From contig QCNV01000004.1 of NCBI GenBank assembly GCA_003213095.1, positions 1 through 64,000 of the forward strand: 64,000 nt of DNA, in the 5' to 3' direction. Positions within the stretch are counted from its first letter, which is position 1, and the number at the start of each line of letters is the position of its first letter. This DNA comes from SAR202 cluster bacterium AG-426-M11 (GTDB lineage: Bacteria; Chloroflexota; Dehalococcoidia; Lucifugimonadales; UBA826). The notes beneath the pieces are model-generated. The model saw only the letters and a list, made by a program, of their open reading frames with translations, ran no database searches and was not told where the DNA came from. Shown one piece after another: positions 11,338 to 22,594 of the stretch. A program made the position numbers and the translations under genes.

Positions 11338-12000
11338 TTACAATGTGAACTCTTTAATTCCCTTTTCAAAAATCAATTCTACTTCGGTTTCATTTTGGAC
11401 ATCTTCCTTTGTCCACCCGGGAGCACATTCTAATAATTGCAAACCTGACTTAACCACCTGAATTACCGCTATATCTGTAACTATCAAACTCACACAAGAC
11501 TTACTAGTTAAAGGGAAGGAACATTCATTGACGATTTTACTTGAACCGTTTTTATCATTATGCTCCATTGCAACAATCACTTTTTTAGCTCCTACCGCTA
11601 AGTCCATAGCACCTCCAACATTTCCTATACCCCTAGATGGAATCATCCAATTTGCTAAATCTCCTGATTTTGATACTTGCAATGCTCCTAAAACTGTTAC
11701 ATCTATATGTCCTCCTCTTATCATCGCAAAAGCGTCAGAAGAACTAAAAAATGACATCCCATCAACTGGTGCAAGAAATTGTCCACTTGCATTAATTAGA
11801 TCTTGATCCTCAAATCCCTCTTCTGCCATAGGACCATAATTTAAAACTCCACTTTCACTGTGATAAATCACTGTCTTACCTTCAGGAATAAATTGGGAAC
11901 ACAATGAAGGAATTCCTATTCCTAAATTAACTACATCACCATCCTGTAATTCTTTTGCAACTCTCATAGCAATTATTTCTCGATTCAGTCTATCTTTCAT
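11338..12000 (-). CDS. 3-oxoacid CoA-transferase family, subunit B
   Basis: 'DGDVVNLGIGIPSLCSQFIPEGKTVIYHSESGVLNYGPM' is the SCOT beta motif (ESG). Confidence 0.9.
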   Translation of the reverse strand: MKDRLNREIIAMRVAKELQDGDVVNLGIGIPSLCSQFIPEGKTVIYHSESGVLNYGPMAEEGFEDQDLINASGQFLAPVDGMSFFSSSDAFAMIRGGHIDVTVLGALQVSKSGDLANWMIPSRGIGNVGGAMDLAVGAKKVIVAMEHNDKNGSSKIVNECSFPLTSKSCVSLIVTDIAVIQVVKSGLQLLECAPGWTKEDVQNETEVELIFEKGIKEFTL

Positions 12001-12712
12001 TGTTTTCCTTAATTTCTACTATTCTGTCTACATACAGCAAAGGAGTATCAATCAGGGCAGATTCTATAGCACCTGTTTCAACAATTTTATCTACCTCTAC
12101 GATAGATATGGTAGCAGCAGTAACCATTACTGAATTAAAGTTTTTTGAAGTTCCCTTATAAACCAAATTGCCGAGTCTGTCAGATTGATATGCCCGAATC
12201 AAAGCAAAATCAGCCTTCAACGCAGTTTCTAAAACATATTTCTTTCCGTTAAACTCACGTATTTCTTTACCTTCTGATACTCTAGTATCTACTCCAGTGG
12301 GAGTAAAAAAAGCAGGAATTCCGGCTCCACCAGCACGAATTCTTTCCGCCAAAGTTCCTTGAGGAACTAGCTCTAACTCTACTTCATGTTTTGCATATGC
12401 CTTCTCAAAAGCAGTAGGTCTAGAAGGAGAAGGAGAAACTGGAAAAGAAGCAATAACTTTTTTCACTTGATTGTTCTCTACTAAAACACCTATATCTACA
12501 GGCGTTTGACCCGGTAGCGTTCCAAATCCAATCACACTTGCCAAACCTGCAGTGTTACTGATAATTGTTAGGTTTTTTGATCCCAGATTTCTCAAAGCAG
12601 CAATTAAATTCTGTGAAGTTCCACCTGGTCCTGCAAATCCATCTATCATTAAAGTAGAATTATCAGGAATATCCGAAACGGCTTCATCAAATGAATTAAA
12701 AACCTTATTCAT
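11990..12712 (-). CDS. 3-oxoacid CoA-transferase family, subunit A
   Basis: 'DGFAGPGGTSQNLIAALRNLGSKNLTIISNTAG'; 'GGAGIPAFFTPTGVDT'. Confidence 0.9.
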   Translation of the reverse strand: MNKVFNSFDEAVSDIPDNSTLMIDGFAGPGGTSQNLIAALRNLGSKNLTIISNTAGLASVIGFGTLPGQTPVDIGVLVENNQVKKVIASFPVSPSPSRPTAFEKAYAKHEVELELVPQGTLAERIRAGGAGIPAFFTPTGVDTRVSEGKEIREFNGKKYVLETALKADFALIRAYQSDRLGNLVYKGTSKNFNSVMVTAATISIVEVDKIVETGAIESALIDTPLLYVDRIVEIKENNER

Positions 12713-13398
12713 TATAAATTTCTCCCTATTTTTTGTGGGATTAACCAGACTAAAATTGCAAAAAGAATTATTAGAAATCCTATTAACATAGTTGTATCAA
12801 AGAAAAACCCTTGAGGAAACATAGCTATCAAATAATCTGTACGAGGATCCAAAATCCAAAAATCATTATTAAAACTAATTTCATGAAAATATATAAATAA
12901 TTTATCAAACCCAAATAATGACCCTATAGCTAAAGCTCCAAAAATAAGTAACGTAAGAATTCCTCCTCTCGAAATTGAATGTAATAAATTTTTCAAACTA
13001 TATAAACTGCCAAAAAGTAGAGTAAAAAAGGTTACTACTATAATCAATAAAACAGAAATTTTTTGATAAAAAAACACAAAGTTAATTAATTGTTTGACGT
13101 CTTTCATATGAAATATTTCTTTAGAATTAAATAAGTTAGGAAAAAATATATTATTTTTAGTCACCTGAATAGTGATCCATTCTTTATCATTGTTAAAATA
13201 ATTTCTAATTTGATTTGCTGCAGACATCAATTCTGATTTATCTATCCCCGTGTACTCAGAAATCTCGTATCTCTCAAATCCATATTCATACAGTAAAGGA
13301 AAATTAATTACAAAAGAAGCTACAGAAGTAACAATTAAAATGGGAATTAAAATTGTTACAATGAGCGAATTAAATATTGAAAAAGTTTTTGTGAACAT
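12712..13398 (-). CDS. TIGR01906/DUF1461-like integral membrane protein
   Basis: Four to five hydrophobic segments; 'YEYGFERYEISEYTGIDKSELMSAANQIRNYFNND' resembles the TIGR01906 N-terminal region. Confidence 0.65.
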   Translation of the reverse strand: MFTKTFSIFNSLIVTILIPILIVTSVASFVINFPLLYEYGFERYEISEYTGIDKSELMSAANQIRNYFNNDKEWITIQVTKNNIFFPNLFNSKEIFHMKDVKQLINFVFFYQKISVLLIIVVTFFTLLFGSLYSLKNLLHSISRGGILTLLIFGALAIGSLFGFDKLFIYFHEISFNNDFWILDPRTDYLIAMFPQGFFFDTTMLIGFLIILFAILVWLIPQKIGRNL

Positions 13399-13439
13399 GA
13401 CTCCATACTAAATGATTCACAGATATTTTTACAATTCAA

Positions 13440-14258
13440 ATGGAGAAGAATATGGTAAAGGTCTCTCAAAAACAATTTCCCTATAATTTTACGGGATTGA
13501 TGTCGTTAATAGAGTTTCTGTTGGGTCCTAATGGTTGCCCTTGGGATAAAAAACAAACTCCTATCACATTATCTCCCATGTTATTAGAAGAAAGTCATGA
13601 ATTAACTGAAGCAATCGAAAAAAATGACATGCAAAATACTATGGAAGAAATTGGAGATGTAATGCTTCATTTAGCTTTTCAAATTTCATTAGCAAAAATG
13701 AGTTACTCATTTGATGAAGATGACATGTTTAAAGCTCTAATTGAAAAATATATAAAAAGACATCCCCACGTTTTTTCTGACTCTGAAATTTCATCTGAAG
13801 ATGAAATTAAAAAAACATGGGATGAGATTAAAAAAACTGAAAAAGGTAAACCTCAAGATAATTCAACTTTAGGAGAATTCCCAAAATCTCTACCAGCTCT
13901 AAGTACTGCTCAAAAATTACAAAAAAATGCTGCAAAAACAGGATTTGACTGGGACAATATTCGCGATGTAAAAGAAAAAATTTTTGAAGAAATTGAAGAG
14001 ATTAAATTTGCGAAAACTAATGATGATAAACTTGAAGAAATTGGAGATTTATTATTCAGTGTTGTAAATTTTTCAAGACATTTATCCATCGATGCAGAGC
14101 AAGCACTAAGACTATCTAATATGAAATTCCAAAAAAGATTTACCCAAATGGAAATGTTAGCCATAAAAAAATCTCAAGAATTTGCAAAATTACCTATTAT
14201 TGAAAAGGATAAGTTATGGAATGAAATCAAAGCCCAAGAAAAACGTTCACTTCACTGA
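13440..14258 (+). CDS. mazG: MazG family nucleoside triphosphate pyrophosphohydrolase
   Basis: 'LLGPNGCPWDKKQTPITLSPMLLEESHELTEAIE', 'EEIGDVMLHLAFQ', second MazG domain 'KLEEIGDLLFSVVNFSRH'. Confidence 0.93.
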   Translation: MEKNMVKVSQKQFPYNFTGLMSLIEFLLGPNGCPWDKKQTPITLSPMLLEESHELTEAIEKNDMQNTMEEIGDVMLHLAFQISLAKMSYSFDEDDMFKALIEKYIKRHPHVFSDSEISSEDEIKKTWDEIKKTEKGKPQDNSTLGEFPKSLPALSTAQKLQKNAAKTGFDWDNIRDVKEKIFEEIEEIKFAKTNDDKLEEIGDLLFSVVNFSRHLSIDAEQALRLSNMKFQKRFTQMEMLAIKKSQEFAKLPIIEKDKLWNEIKAQEKRSLH

Positions 14259-14297
14259 TATAATCGCCAAACAGGTTGATGAAAAGGAAGGTAAATT

Positions 14298-14636
14298 ATG
14301 TTCGCTGTATTTGTTACATTAAATATCAAAGATGGTTATGTAGAAGAATTTCAAAAAGCAAGTTTCGGTGACTCTCAAGGATCAGTTAGAGATGAACCTG
14401 GATGTTTCAGATTTGACATATTAAAAAATGTAGAAATTCCTAACCAGTTTCATCTATATGAAGTGTATGAAGATGAACAAGCATTCCAAGCACATCAACA
14501 GACTCCTCATTACAAAAAATGGCGTCAAACTGTTCAGCCATGGTTTGAAGGAACTTCACAAAGGGTCACAATGGATACTATTTTCCCTTCAGATCAAGGG
14601 TGGAAAGATCAAAAACCTTGTTTGTTAAATTGGTGA
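14298..14636 (+). CDS. Antibiotic biosynthesis monooxygenase (ABM) domain protein
   Basis: 'RDEPGCFRFDILKNVEIPNQFHLYEVYEDEQAFQAHQQTPHYKKW'. Confidence 0.88.
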   Translation: MFAVFVTLNIKDGYVEEFQKASFGDSQGSVRDEPGCFRFDILKNVEIPNQFHLYEVYEDEQAFQAHQQTPHYKKWRQTVQPWFEGTSQRVTMDTIFPSDQGWKDQKPCLLNW

Positions 14637-14646
14637 TATAGAACAA

Positions 14647-16380
14647 CTACCTTCTGCCAAAATATGTCTCTATAGTTTTAGTATCAACATTTAATACTGT
14701 AGGACGTCCATGGGGACAATTGTTTGAATTCTCAGCAAACTTCAATTGATTAATCAAATCTTGCATCTGTGTAATTGCTAATTGATCTCCCGCCCTTACG
14801 GAACCATGACAAGCAATAGTTGCTACTATTTTCTCAAATGAGGATGGCATATTCATAAACTTTCTAGAATCATTATTAATAAGTTCTACAAAAGAATCTA
14901 CAGGATCTTTTGTAGAAATAATTTTAGGAACACCTCTAAGAATCATCGAATTTGTACCAAATTCTTCAACTAGATACCCTAGGGAAGTAATTGATTCTAA
15001 GTTCTCTTCTAGAAATTCTCTCTGAAAATCATCCACCTCTAGTACAAATGGGTCCAAGAATCTCTGAATCTCAACATCTTCATTCAAGTTTCTAGATAAA
15101 ATCCTCTCAAATAAAATTCTTTCATGAGCTGCATGCTGATCTACCAAATACAACCCATTGTTCCCCTCACAAACTATATATGTTGATGAAATTTGACCTA
15201 TAACTAATAAAGAATCTAAAATTACTTTTAAGCTTGATTCAGATCCACGTAAATCATTAGTACTTGAATTTTTTTCAAAATAATTGAGATTATTATCATT
15301 TGATTTTGGAATAGGCCAAAATTCAGAAGGATCTGAATGTTGAGTAGAAAGACTTATATTATTTTGAAAAACCGGAACTCTTTTCACTAAACTATCTGAA
15401 TTTAAAGTTTTTCTTACAGTTCTCTGTAAAAGTGAGAAAATTTGATTCTCATTAATCAATCTAACTTCTGTCTTTGCAGGATGAATATTGACATCAATCT
15501 CATCAAAAGGAACTTGTATATTGATTACACCAATCGGAAATTTTTTGTTGGGAATATGGTCATGATAAGCTTGTTCTAAGCTAAATGATAAAGATCTATT
15601 TTGTACCATTCTCCCATTGATGTATAAAGAAATACCATTCCTGTTTTGTCTATGTTGAAAAACAGAACCAATTAAACCAGTAATTTTAATTTCTTGATTA
15701 GAATCTGAAATAATTTCTAACATCTCTGAAGAAGTCTCATCTCCATACACAGACGATACAGCATCCCGTAAATCTCCATTTCCTACAGAAAAAAACTTTT
15801 TAGAGTTATTCTGAATCAATTCAAATGAAATACCGGGATGGCTCAAAATAAATTGTTGAACCAATGAAGTAATTTTCGCAGCCTCTGACCTAGGTGTTTT
15901 CATAAATTTTTTTCTGGCAGGAAAATTTTTAAAAAGATTTGAAACACAAATCATTGTTCCAACTACAGAAGCAGTATAAGAAATAGAATTAATTTTTCCT
16001 TGATCCACAAAAATTTGAGTAGCTAATTTGTCTGAAATAGTTTTTGTTATCATTTCTATTTCAGAAACGGCAGCTATACTGAATAAGGCTTCCCCTCTAA
16101 AGCCTAAGGTCGTAATCTGCATCAAGTCATCTTTATTTCTCACTTTACTAGTAGCAAATCTCTCAAACACTAGTGGTGAATCTTCCGAATTTATACCTGA
16201 TCCATTATCAGAAATTTTGATTTGATCCAATCCTCCGGATACTGTCTCAATATTTATCCTAGTAGCTCCTGAATCAATAGAATTTTCAATTAATTCCTTT
16301 ATAACTGACACAGGTCTTTCTATTACTTCACCTGCCGCGATTAATGATGAAATTTGTGGGTCTAAAACTTCAATTCTCAT
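14647..16380 (-). CDS. mutL: DNA mismatch repair protein MutL
   Basis: 'IAAGEVIERPVSVIKELIENSIDSGATRI', 'TLGFRGEALFSIAAV', 'DQHAAHERI'. Confidence 0.96.
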   Translation of the reverse strand: MRIEVLDPQISSLIAAGEVIERPVSVIKELIENSIDSGATRINIETVSGGLDQIKISDNGSGINSEDSPLVFERFATSKVRNKDDLMQITTLGFRGEALFSIAAVSEIEMITKTISDKLATQIFVDQGKINSISYTASVVGTMICVSNLFKNFPARKKFMKTPRSEAAKITSLVQQFILSHPGISFELIQNNSKKFFSVGNGDLRDAVSSVYGDETSSEMLEIISDSNQEIKITGLIGSVFQHRQNRNGISLYINGRMVQNRSLSFSLEQAYHDHIPNKKFPIGVINIQVPFDEIDVNIHPAKTEVRLINENQIFSLLQRTVRKTLNSDSLVKRVPVFQNNISLSTQHSDPSEFWPIPKSNDNNLNYFEKNSSTNDLRGSESSLKVILDSLLVIGQISSTYIVCEGNNGLYLVDQHAAHERILFERILSRNLNEDVEIQRFLDPFVLEVDDFQREFLEENLESITSLGYLVEEFGTNSMILRGVPKIISTKDPVDSFVELINNDSRKFMNMPSSFEKIVATIACHGSVRAGDQLAITQMQDLINQLKFAENSNNCPHGRPTVLNVDTKTIETYFGRR

Positions 16381-16810
16381 GATTATTTAGATGGGGATTA
16401 GGAAACAATTTTCTGGAATCAGATAAACCTGTCTCAAAATACTTCAGCGTGCTTTCAAACAATTCTAAAATTTCTTGATCTAAATCATTTTTAAAATAAT
16501 ATGGAGAGACGTGGTATCCTCCAAAAAACTCAACAATTTCCGGATGGTCGTCTATGACAAAATCTGGTCTAGGGTTAACTTGAAATCTTTGTATGCCTGT
16601 TTCATATTCAGTCACGGGTTTCACGAATATACCTGAAACATATTCAGATAATTCTAATCTATCAATATCTTTATGCCTCAAACCCACACCTGACCAAATA
16701 AAAATAGTATGGCCCAAAGATATAAATTTAGAAAAAACCTCCTGAGTGTGCGGTCTAATTTTGCCATCCATAGACATTATTGTGTAATCGACATCAAAAA
16801 AAATATTCAT
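16370..16810 (-). CDS. HAD-superfamily hydrolase-like protein
   Basis: 'FFDVDYTIMSMDGKIRPHTQEVFSKFISLGHTIFIWSG', 'PDFVIDDHPEIV'. Confidence 0.65.
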   Translation of the reverse strand: MNIFFDVDYTIMSMDGKIRPHTQEVFSKFISLGHTIFIWSGVGLRHKDIDRLELSEYVSGIFVKPVTEYETGIQRFQVNPRPDFVIDDHPEIVEFFGGYHVSPYYFKNDLDQEILELFESTLKYFETGLSDSRKLFPNPHLNNHEN

Positions 16811-17739
16811 GAATTGAAAATACCATTTACTACTTGTTTAATAGGATTTCTTTTTCTAGAAATTTTATTTTTTAATTCATTAATATAATTAGTTGGAGCA
16901 ATCAACATGGGGTTTGTTTTGCGTCGCAGGTCTGACAATTTTGTCTCGCCTAAATCCCATTCTTCTACTAGTGTATCTATTTTAGACCAATGTGTTTCAT
17001 TATTATTAATATTAATTTTTAAAGCTGAACAATTAGATTCGTTAATGATTGCTAATCCACCACTGATATCCCACATATACGCAGAAGAAATGACAGCGTA
17101 TTGAGAAATATTCAGAGCTACCATAAGAATTTCATAAGCAATGCTTCCCCCCATTCTCAATTCTCCAGATAGTGGTAAAAAATCATTAGAAAACTTATAT
17201 CTTCTAGAAAAAAAACCTGGAAGGGTGATCAATGAATTAGCATCAAGTTTTCTGTTTTTAGAGGTATCAATAGATTTCCCATCAAGACTAATACCATTTC
17301 CGGCACTGGCATGAACAACTCGTCCAGAATTTATAGAATTTGGCCAAGGAATAAAAATAGCCCCAACAACTGGTTCTCCTTTATACAAAACTCCTATAGA
17401 ACAAGCATAAATTGGAAAACCGTACATAAAATTCCTAGTCCCATCCAAGGGATCTAATACCCAAACATAATCTGGAGCTAAATCATTCTGAGATTCGCTT
17501 TCCTCACCCACAATTCCATGATCAGGAAATTCTTTTTTGATTTCATCAGATAAGAAAGATTGAACTTTTTTGTCAGCTTTCGTAACAGGATCACGTAAAT
17601 TTGAATCTTTAAATTCAATAGATAAATCAAATTTTGTAAGGAGATCGGGAAAATAGGAATGTAAAATTTCTCCAGATTCTCGCGCTATTTTAAAAGCATG
17701 ATTTTCAATTTTTTTTAAAAAATCTTGATCCAATGTCAT
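16807..17739 (-). CDS. Inositol monophosphatase family protein
   Basis: 'DPVTKADKKVQSFL', 'IVGEESES', 'VWVLDPLDGTRNFMYGFPIYACSIG', 'YMWDISGGLAII'. Confidence 0.88.
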   Translation of the reverse strand: MTLDQDFLKKIENHAFKIARESGEILHSYFPDLLTKFDLSIEFKDSNLRDPVTKADKKVQSFLSDEIKKEFPDHGIVGEESESQNDLAPDYVWVLDPLDGTRNFMYGFPIYACSIGVLYKGEPVVGAIFIPWPNSINSGRVVHASAGNGISLDGKSIDTSKNRKLDANSLITLPGFFSRRYKFSNDFLPLSGELRMGGSIAYEILMVALNISQYAVISSAYMWDISGGLAIINESNCSALKININNNETHWSKIDTLVEEWDLGETKLSDLRRKTNPMLIAPTNYINELKNKISRKRNPIKQVVNGIFNS

Positions 17740-17741
17740 AT

Positions 17742-18209
17742 TTAATTTATCTGACTCATTGAATCAATTGCTTTTAATGCAGCTATTGCATAATCCTCAC
17801 CCTCATTACCTTTTTTACCTCCTACTCGATCTAGAGCTTGTTCAACATTATGAGTAGTAAGAACTCCGAAAATCACTGGAATATCATTATCTATAGCGAC
17901 TCTGCCAATTCCTTGAGTAACAGCTAAAGACACGTATTCATAATGATCAGTGTCTCCTTTTATTACTGCTCCTAGACAAATTATTGCATCAAATTTTTTA
18001 GATTTCGCGAGTTTTGAAGCTATCACAGGAATTTCAAATGACCCTGAGACTTCTAGCTCTAAAATATTTTCAGAACGTACATGGTTAGAAATTAAAGTTT
18101 TTTTAGTTGCATCTAATAGTTTTGAAGTAATAAAACTGTTATATTCTGCAACTATAATTCCAATAGAAATTTCTGACCTATCAGGGTTTTGTTTTAAAGA
18201 TTCATTCAT
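17742..18209 (-). CDS. ribH: 6,7-dimethyl-8-ribityllumazine synthase
   Basis: 'IVAEYNSFITSKLLDATKKTL', 'VSGSFEIPVIASKLA', 'ICLGAVIKGDTDHYEYV', 'FGVLTTHNVEQALDR'. Confidence 0.95.
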   Translation of the reverse strand: MNESLKQNPDRSEISIGIIVAEYNSFITSKLLDATKKTLISNHVRSENILELEVSGSFEIPVIASKLAKSKKFDAIICLGAVIKGDTDHYEYVSLAVTQGIGRVAIDNDIPVIFGVLTTHNVEQALDRVGGKKGNEGEDYAIAALKAIDSMSQIN

Positions 18210-19434
18210 TTATATCTTCGTCCACTACAAGATCATCTGAATCCAATAAATGTCCCATTCTTGTTCTTTTTGTGTCCATATAATCAATATTCTCTTTTCG
18301 ATATTTTGCAATTATTGGAATAGTTTCTGTAATTTCAAGATTAAAACCTTCTAATCCAACTCTTTTTGTAGGATTGTTAGTGATTAATCTCATTTTTCTA
18401 ACTCCTAAATCCTCTAAAATTTGCGCCCCAATTCCATATTGTCTTGGATCAGGCGGAAATCCTAATTGAACATTAGCATCCACTGTGTCATATCCTTGTT
18501 CCTGTAATGCATATGCTTTTATTTTATTATGGATTCCTATTCCTCTTCCTTCCTGACGCATATATAGCAAAACTCCAGATCCTTCTAGAGAAATTTGCTC
18601 CATGGCTATTTCTACTTGATCTCCACAATCACATTTGTTACTTCCAAAAACATCTCCTGTCAGACACTCACTATGTACTCTCACAAGTAAAGGTTTACTA
18701 GAATCAATTTCACCTTTAATTAAAGCAATGTGATCAGCTTGATCAACCATACTAGAATAAGAAACAATCCTGAAATCTCCATAGGAGGTGGGAATTTTTG
18801 CCTCTGCAATTCTTTCAATCAATTTTTCATGAGTTCTGCGATATTTGATTAAATCAGCAACAGTTATAATTTTTATATCATGTGTCTTAGCAAAAATTTC
18901 TAAGTCTGGCATCCTTGCCATTTCTCCATTGTCACCTACAATTTCACAAATCACAGCTGCTTCTTTTAAACCTGCGATTCTACAAATATCTACAGAAGCT
19001 TCAGTTTGACCTGTCCTTTTTAATACTCCTCCATCCATATATTTAAGAGGGAAAATATGACCAGGACGGCCTAAATCTTCAGGTTTAGTATCGGGATCAA
19101 TTAAAGCTTTGATTGTCGCAGACCTATCGGAGGCAGAAATTCCAGTAGAGGTGCCTTTAAGATAATCGACTGAAACAGTAAAGGCAGTACTTAATGGAGC
19201 TGTGTTTTGAGGAACCATAAGAGGCAAATTCAAATGCTCTAAATCTTCTCCCAACATTGGCACGCATATCAAACCTTTCCCATAAGTAGCCATGAAATTT
19301 ATAGCTTCAGGAGTAATTTTCTCCGCTGCCATAGTCAAATCGCCTTCGTTTTCTCTATCCTCATCATCAACAATAATTACCATTTTGCCTTGCTTAATAT
19401 CATTGACAGCATCTTCGATTTTGGAAAGTGGCAT
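18202..19434 (-). CDS. ribBA: Bifunctional DHBP synthase / GTP cyclohydrolase II
   Basis: 'IVDDEDRENEGDLTMAAEKIT', 'RPGHIFPL', 'RVHSECLTGDVFGSNKCDCGDQ', 'YMRQEGRGIGI'. Confidence 0.96.
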   Translation of the reverse strand: MPLSKIEDAVNDIKQGKMVIIVDDEDRENEGDLTMAAEKITPEAINFMATYGKGLICVPMLGEDLEHLNLPLMVPQNTAPLSTAFTVSVDYLKGTSTGISASDRSATIKALIDPDTKPEDLGRPGHIFPLKYMDGGVLKRTGQTEASVDICRIAGLKEAAVICEIVGDNGEMARMPDLEIFAKTHDIKIITVADLIKYRRTHEKLIERIAEAKIPTSYGDFRIVSYSSMVDQADHIALIKGEIDSSKPLLVRVHSECLTGDVFGSNKCDCGDQVEIAMEQISLEGSGVLLYMRQEGRGIGIHNKIKAYALQEQGYDTVDANVQLGFPPDPRQYGIGAQILEDLGVRKMRLITNNPTKRVGLEGFNLEITETIPIIAKYRKENIDYMDTKRTRMGHLLDSDDLVVDEDINE

Positions 19435-19444
19435 AATAAATCCT

Positions 19445-20026
19445 TTAGTTATTAAACTTTAGAATATTCTCAACATATTTTGAAATCATGTCTACTTCAA
19501 TATTCACTATAGACCCTACGGGTTTAATTCCAAAAACTGTATGATCTCTAGTATATGGAATTAGAGTAATAGCAAATGAATTTTTGTCGCATTTTACAAC
19601 TGTCAAACTAGCTCCGTCCACGCAGATATATCCTTTTTCCACAATATATTTTGAAAGTTCACTGTCAATATTAACAACAATCAGCTGAGCATCACCGTCG
19701 GGTATAATGGCTGAAATTTCTCCTGTGCCATCAACATGCCCTTGAACTAAATGACCTCCAATTCGCCCACCGTATACAACTGATCGTTCCAAATTTACAG
19801 GTGAATCAACAGATAACCCTTTCAAATTAGTTCTACGTAAAGTTTCAGGCACAACATTAACCAAAAAATTATCTTGTTTTTTTTCTACTACCGTCAGACA
19901 AACTCCATTTACAGCAATACTATCTTTCACATTCAAATCAGGCAAAACAATATCTGCTTGAATAGAAATTTCAGAATCCGAAATTTTTAAAATTTTTCCT
20001 AACTCTTCTACAATTCCTGTAAACAT
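19445..20026 (-). CDS. ribE: Riboflavin synthase alpha chain
   Basis: 'MFTGIVEELGKI', 'DSIAVNGVCLTV', 'GGHLVQGHVDGTG', 'DGASLTV'. Confidence 0.95.
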   Translation of the reverse strand: MFTGIVEELGKILKISDSEISIQADIVLPDLNVKDSIAVNGVCLTVVEKKQDNFLVNVVPETLRRTNLKGLSVDSPVNLERSVVYGGRIGGHLVQGHVDGTGEISAIIPDGDAQLIVVNIDSELSKYIVEKGYICVDGASLTVVKCDKNSFAITLIPYTRDHTVFGIKPVGSIVNIEVDMISKYVENILKFNN

Positions 20027-20031
20027 ATAAC

Positions 20032-21123
20032 TTATTTTACATATCCTGTAATTAAAATATCATCATCAAATTCAGTAATACTAACATTAGATAGATTTTG
20101 TACATCTTTCATTGTGATTGCCCCTTCCCCACCTATTGGAGATTTTGAAAATTCTCCCCCAATGATTTTGGGTGCAATAAAAGCCTCAATTTTATCGACA
20201 AGATTTTTATCAAAAAAATCTCCAATCAATTGATTCCCTCCTTCAACAAGAATTGATTTAATATCCATTTCGCCTAAATTTTTTAAAATTTCATCTAAAT
20301 TTAATTTACCTTCATTTGTTCCAAATTTTTTAATAATATGTTGTTTAGATATGTTTTTTAACTCAGTAGATTGAGATGTTGCAACGAATGTTTTAGATTC
20401 AGAATTAAAAATATTTGAATCAGTGGGAATTTTTAGGCTAGAATCCAAAACAATTCTAAGGGGCTGTCTTCCTGATAAAGGGGCATGCCTACCTCTAGAT
20501 GTTAAAGTTGGATTGTCAACTATTGCAGTATTTGAACCCACCATAACTCCATCATTGATTGATCTAAGAAAATGAACATAATCTCTAGATTTATCGTTTG
20601 TAATCCATTTGGATTGGCCTGATTTTGTAGATATTTTACCGTCTAAACTCATTGCAAATTTAACTGTTATAAAAGGAATAGCTGTACGAGAAAATTTAAA
20701 GTGAGCTTCCATGATTTTTTTAGATTCCATTTCATTGTCACCGATTTCAACTTTTAAACCTGCATCTAGTAATGCTTGTACTCCGTGACCATTAACTCTT
20801 TTGTCTGGATCTTTTACAGAAATAAATATTTGTGTAATCCCAGAATTAATAATCAAATCAGTACACGGTGGAGTTCTCCCATAATGACAACAAGGTTCTA
20901 AAGTCACATACAAAGATGCGCCTGATAAATCAGTTTTACAATTTTGAATAGCCATCTTTTCAGCATGATCAAATCCAGGAATGTCTGTCCAACCTGTAGA
21001 AATTACTTTTCCATCTTTAACAATTACCGCACCCACAGGTGGATTTGGATTACAAATACCTAAAGATTTTTTGCTAGCTTCTAAAGCTAAATGCATATAT
21101 GACATTCTAATCTGTCGTTTCAA
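20032..21123 (-). CDS. ribD: Bifunctional pyrimidine deaminase/reductase
   Basis: '[20 protein letters not shown]', 'HAEKMAIQ', '[22 protein letters not shown]', C-terminal reductase domain. Confidence 0.95.
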   Translation of the reverse strand: MKRQIRMSYMHLALEASKKSLGICNPNPPVGAVIVKDGKVISTGWTDIPGFDHAEKMAIQNCKTDLSGASLYVTLEPCCHYGRTPPCTDLIINSGITQIFISVKDPDKRVNGHGVQALLDAGLKVEIGDNEMESKKIMEAHFKFSRTAIPFITVKFAMSLDGKISTKSGQSKWITNDKSRDYVHFLRSINDGVMVGSNTAIVDNPTLTSRGRHAPLSGRQPLRIVLDSSLKIPTDSNIFNSESKTFVATSQSTELKNISKQHIIKKFGTNEGKLNLDEILKNLGEMDIKSILVEGGNQLIGDFFDKNLVDKIEAFIAPKIIGGEFSKSPIGGEGAITMKDVQNLSNVSITEFDDDILITGYVK

Positions 21124-21679
21124 AATCCTGATGAATTTTACTTGCTGTAGGTACTGATTGTCCTTGATATTTACTTCCTAAAATTGGTGAACCATAAGGA
21201 TGATCAGCTGGAGTAGTTAATCTTAAATAAGACAATTGACCAATTTTCATTTTGTAATACAAAGTGATAGGAAGGTTAGCAACATTACTAAGTTCTAAAG
21301 TCAAATGTCCTTTAAATCCCGGGTCAACATACCCAGCTGTAGAATGAATCAATAAACCTAACCTACCTAAAGAACTTTTTCCTTCTACCCTTGCAACCAA
21401 ATCGTCAGGTAGTTCAATTTGTTCAAGAGTGCTACCTAAAACAAATTCTCCCGGATGCAATATAAATGGGACATCTTCTTTAATTTGAACTTTCTCAGTT
21501 AAATCTTTCAAATCTTTTCTGACATCAATATATGGAAGTCTAGAATTTCTAAAAACTAAAAACGTATTGTCCAAGTGTACGTCTACACTAGCAGGTTGAA
21601 TCGAATTCTTACCAAGCGGGTCAACGACTATTCTCCCTGCAGCTATTTCTTCTCTTATAGTTCTATCACTTAAAACCAT
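21107..21679 (-). CDS. dcd: dCTP deaminase
   Basis: '[59 protein letters not shown]'. Confidence 0.95.
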   Translation of the reverse strand: MVLSDRTIREEIAAGRIVVDPLGKNSIQPASVDVHLDNTFLVFRNSRLPYIDVRKDLKDLTEKVQIKEDVPFILHPGEFVLGSTLEQIELPDDLVARVEGKSSLGRLGLLIHSTAGYVDPGFKGHLTLELSNVANLPITLYYKMKIGQLSYLRLTTPADHPYGSPILGSKYQGQSVPTASKIHQDFETTD

Positions 21680-21696
21680 TTGAATCCCCCAAAATT

Positions 21697-22539
21697 TTAT
21701 TGAATACCAAACATCACATTAACAGTTAAAGATAATTCTAATTCACCCCCACTGATAGAAGTAGAGTAAGGGGCAGAAGCCATAGCTCTCATTCCATAAT
21801 TTTCGAAAGTAGAAGAAACTGATGAGCTGCCTTCTGACAATAATAATACAGGGCCTAAAATTATCCCTGTTAAATCAGCATAATGCGATGCTTTCTCTAA
21901 TGCTTCCTGTATAGCCAATTCTCGTAACTCTGATTGATGTGAACTAGGATCATCAACACTGAAACTAATACTGTTGATCCTAGTAAAATCTCCTCCAGCA
22001 TTCGATGCATCATCTATGATTTTTCCAACCTTATCCAAATTTCTTATCTTCACTTTTAGTGAATTTGTGACAGTATATCCCACTAAAATTTGAGAACCAA
22101 TTCTTCGACCATTCATAGTAATTTCTTCATAATCATATCGAGGTAATATATCAAAACGATTGGTCTGAACATCAATTTGACTTACTTTGTTTTTAAACAA
22201 AGATGATTCTATATCTTCAATGGATTTTGCTGCAGTATTTCTTGCTAAAGTCACAGTTTCAGCAAAAACTTCAACTCCAACATTTAATAATGCTAAATCG
22301 GGCTCTACCATTTTACTCCCTTGACCTGAAACAGAAATTCCATGAGATGTATTTGAGCTCAAATCAGGTGAGAATCCATTCCTATTTAATACGGAGGAAT
22401 TTGTAGAAAATTGATTGGTTAATGTACCAGAAAAGGCGGGAGTTTCAATTTTTGTATTAGTAACATCTTCAGATTCACAGCCTACTAATGTAAAAAGTAC
22501 TCCAGAGAGTATAAGTAATAAGTTTAATTTTTTATTCAT
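21697..22539 (-). CDS. SIMPL-domain (DUF541) lipoprotein
   Basis: Lipobox '[14 protein letters not shown]'; '[25 protein letters not shown]...'; '[26 protein letters not shown]'. Confidence 0.88.
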   Translation of the reverse strand: MNKKLNLLLILSGVLFTLVGCESEDVTNTKIETPAFSGTLTNQFSTNSSVLNRNGFSPDLSSNTSHGISVSGQGSKMVEPDLALLNVGVEVFAETVTLARNTAAKSIEDIESSLFKNKVSQIDVQTNRFDILPRYDYEEITMNGRRIGSQILVGYTVTNSLKVKIRNLDKVGKIIDDASNAGGDFTRINSISFSVDDPSSHQSELRELAIQEALEKASHYADLTGIILGPVLLLSEGSSSVSSTFENYGMRAMASAPYSTSISGGELELSLTVNVMFGIQ

Positions 22540-22594
22540 GGATCTCTCCTTTCACCCAAGAATGATTAATACAACTATGATAGAGGATATATAA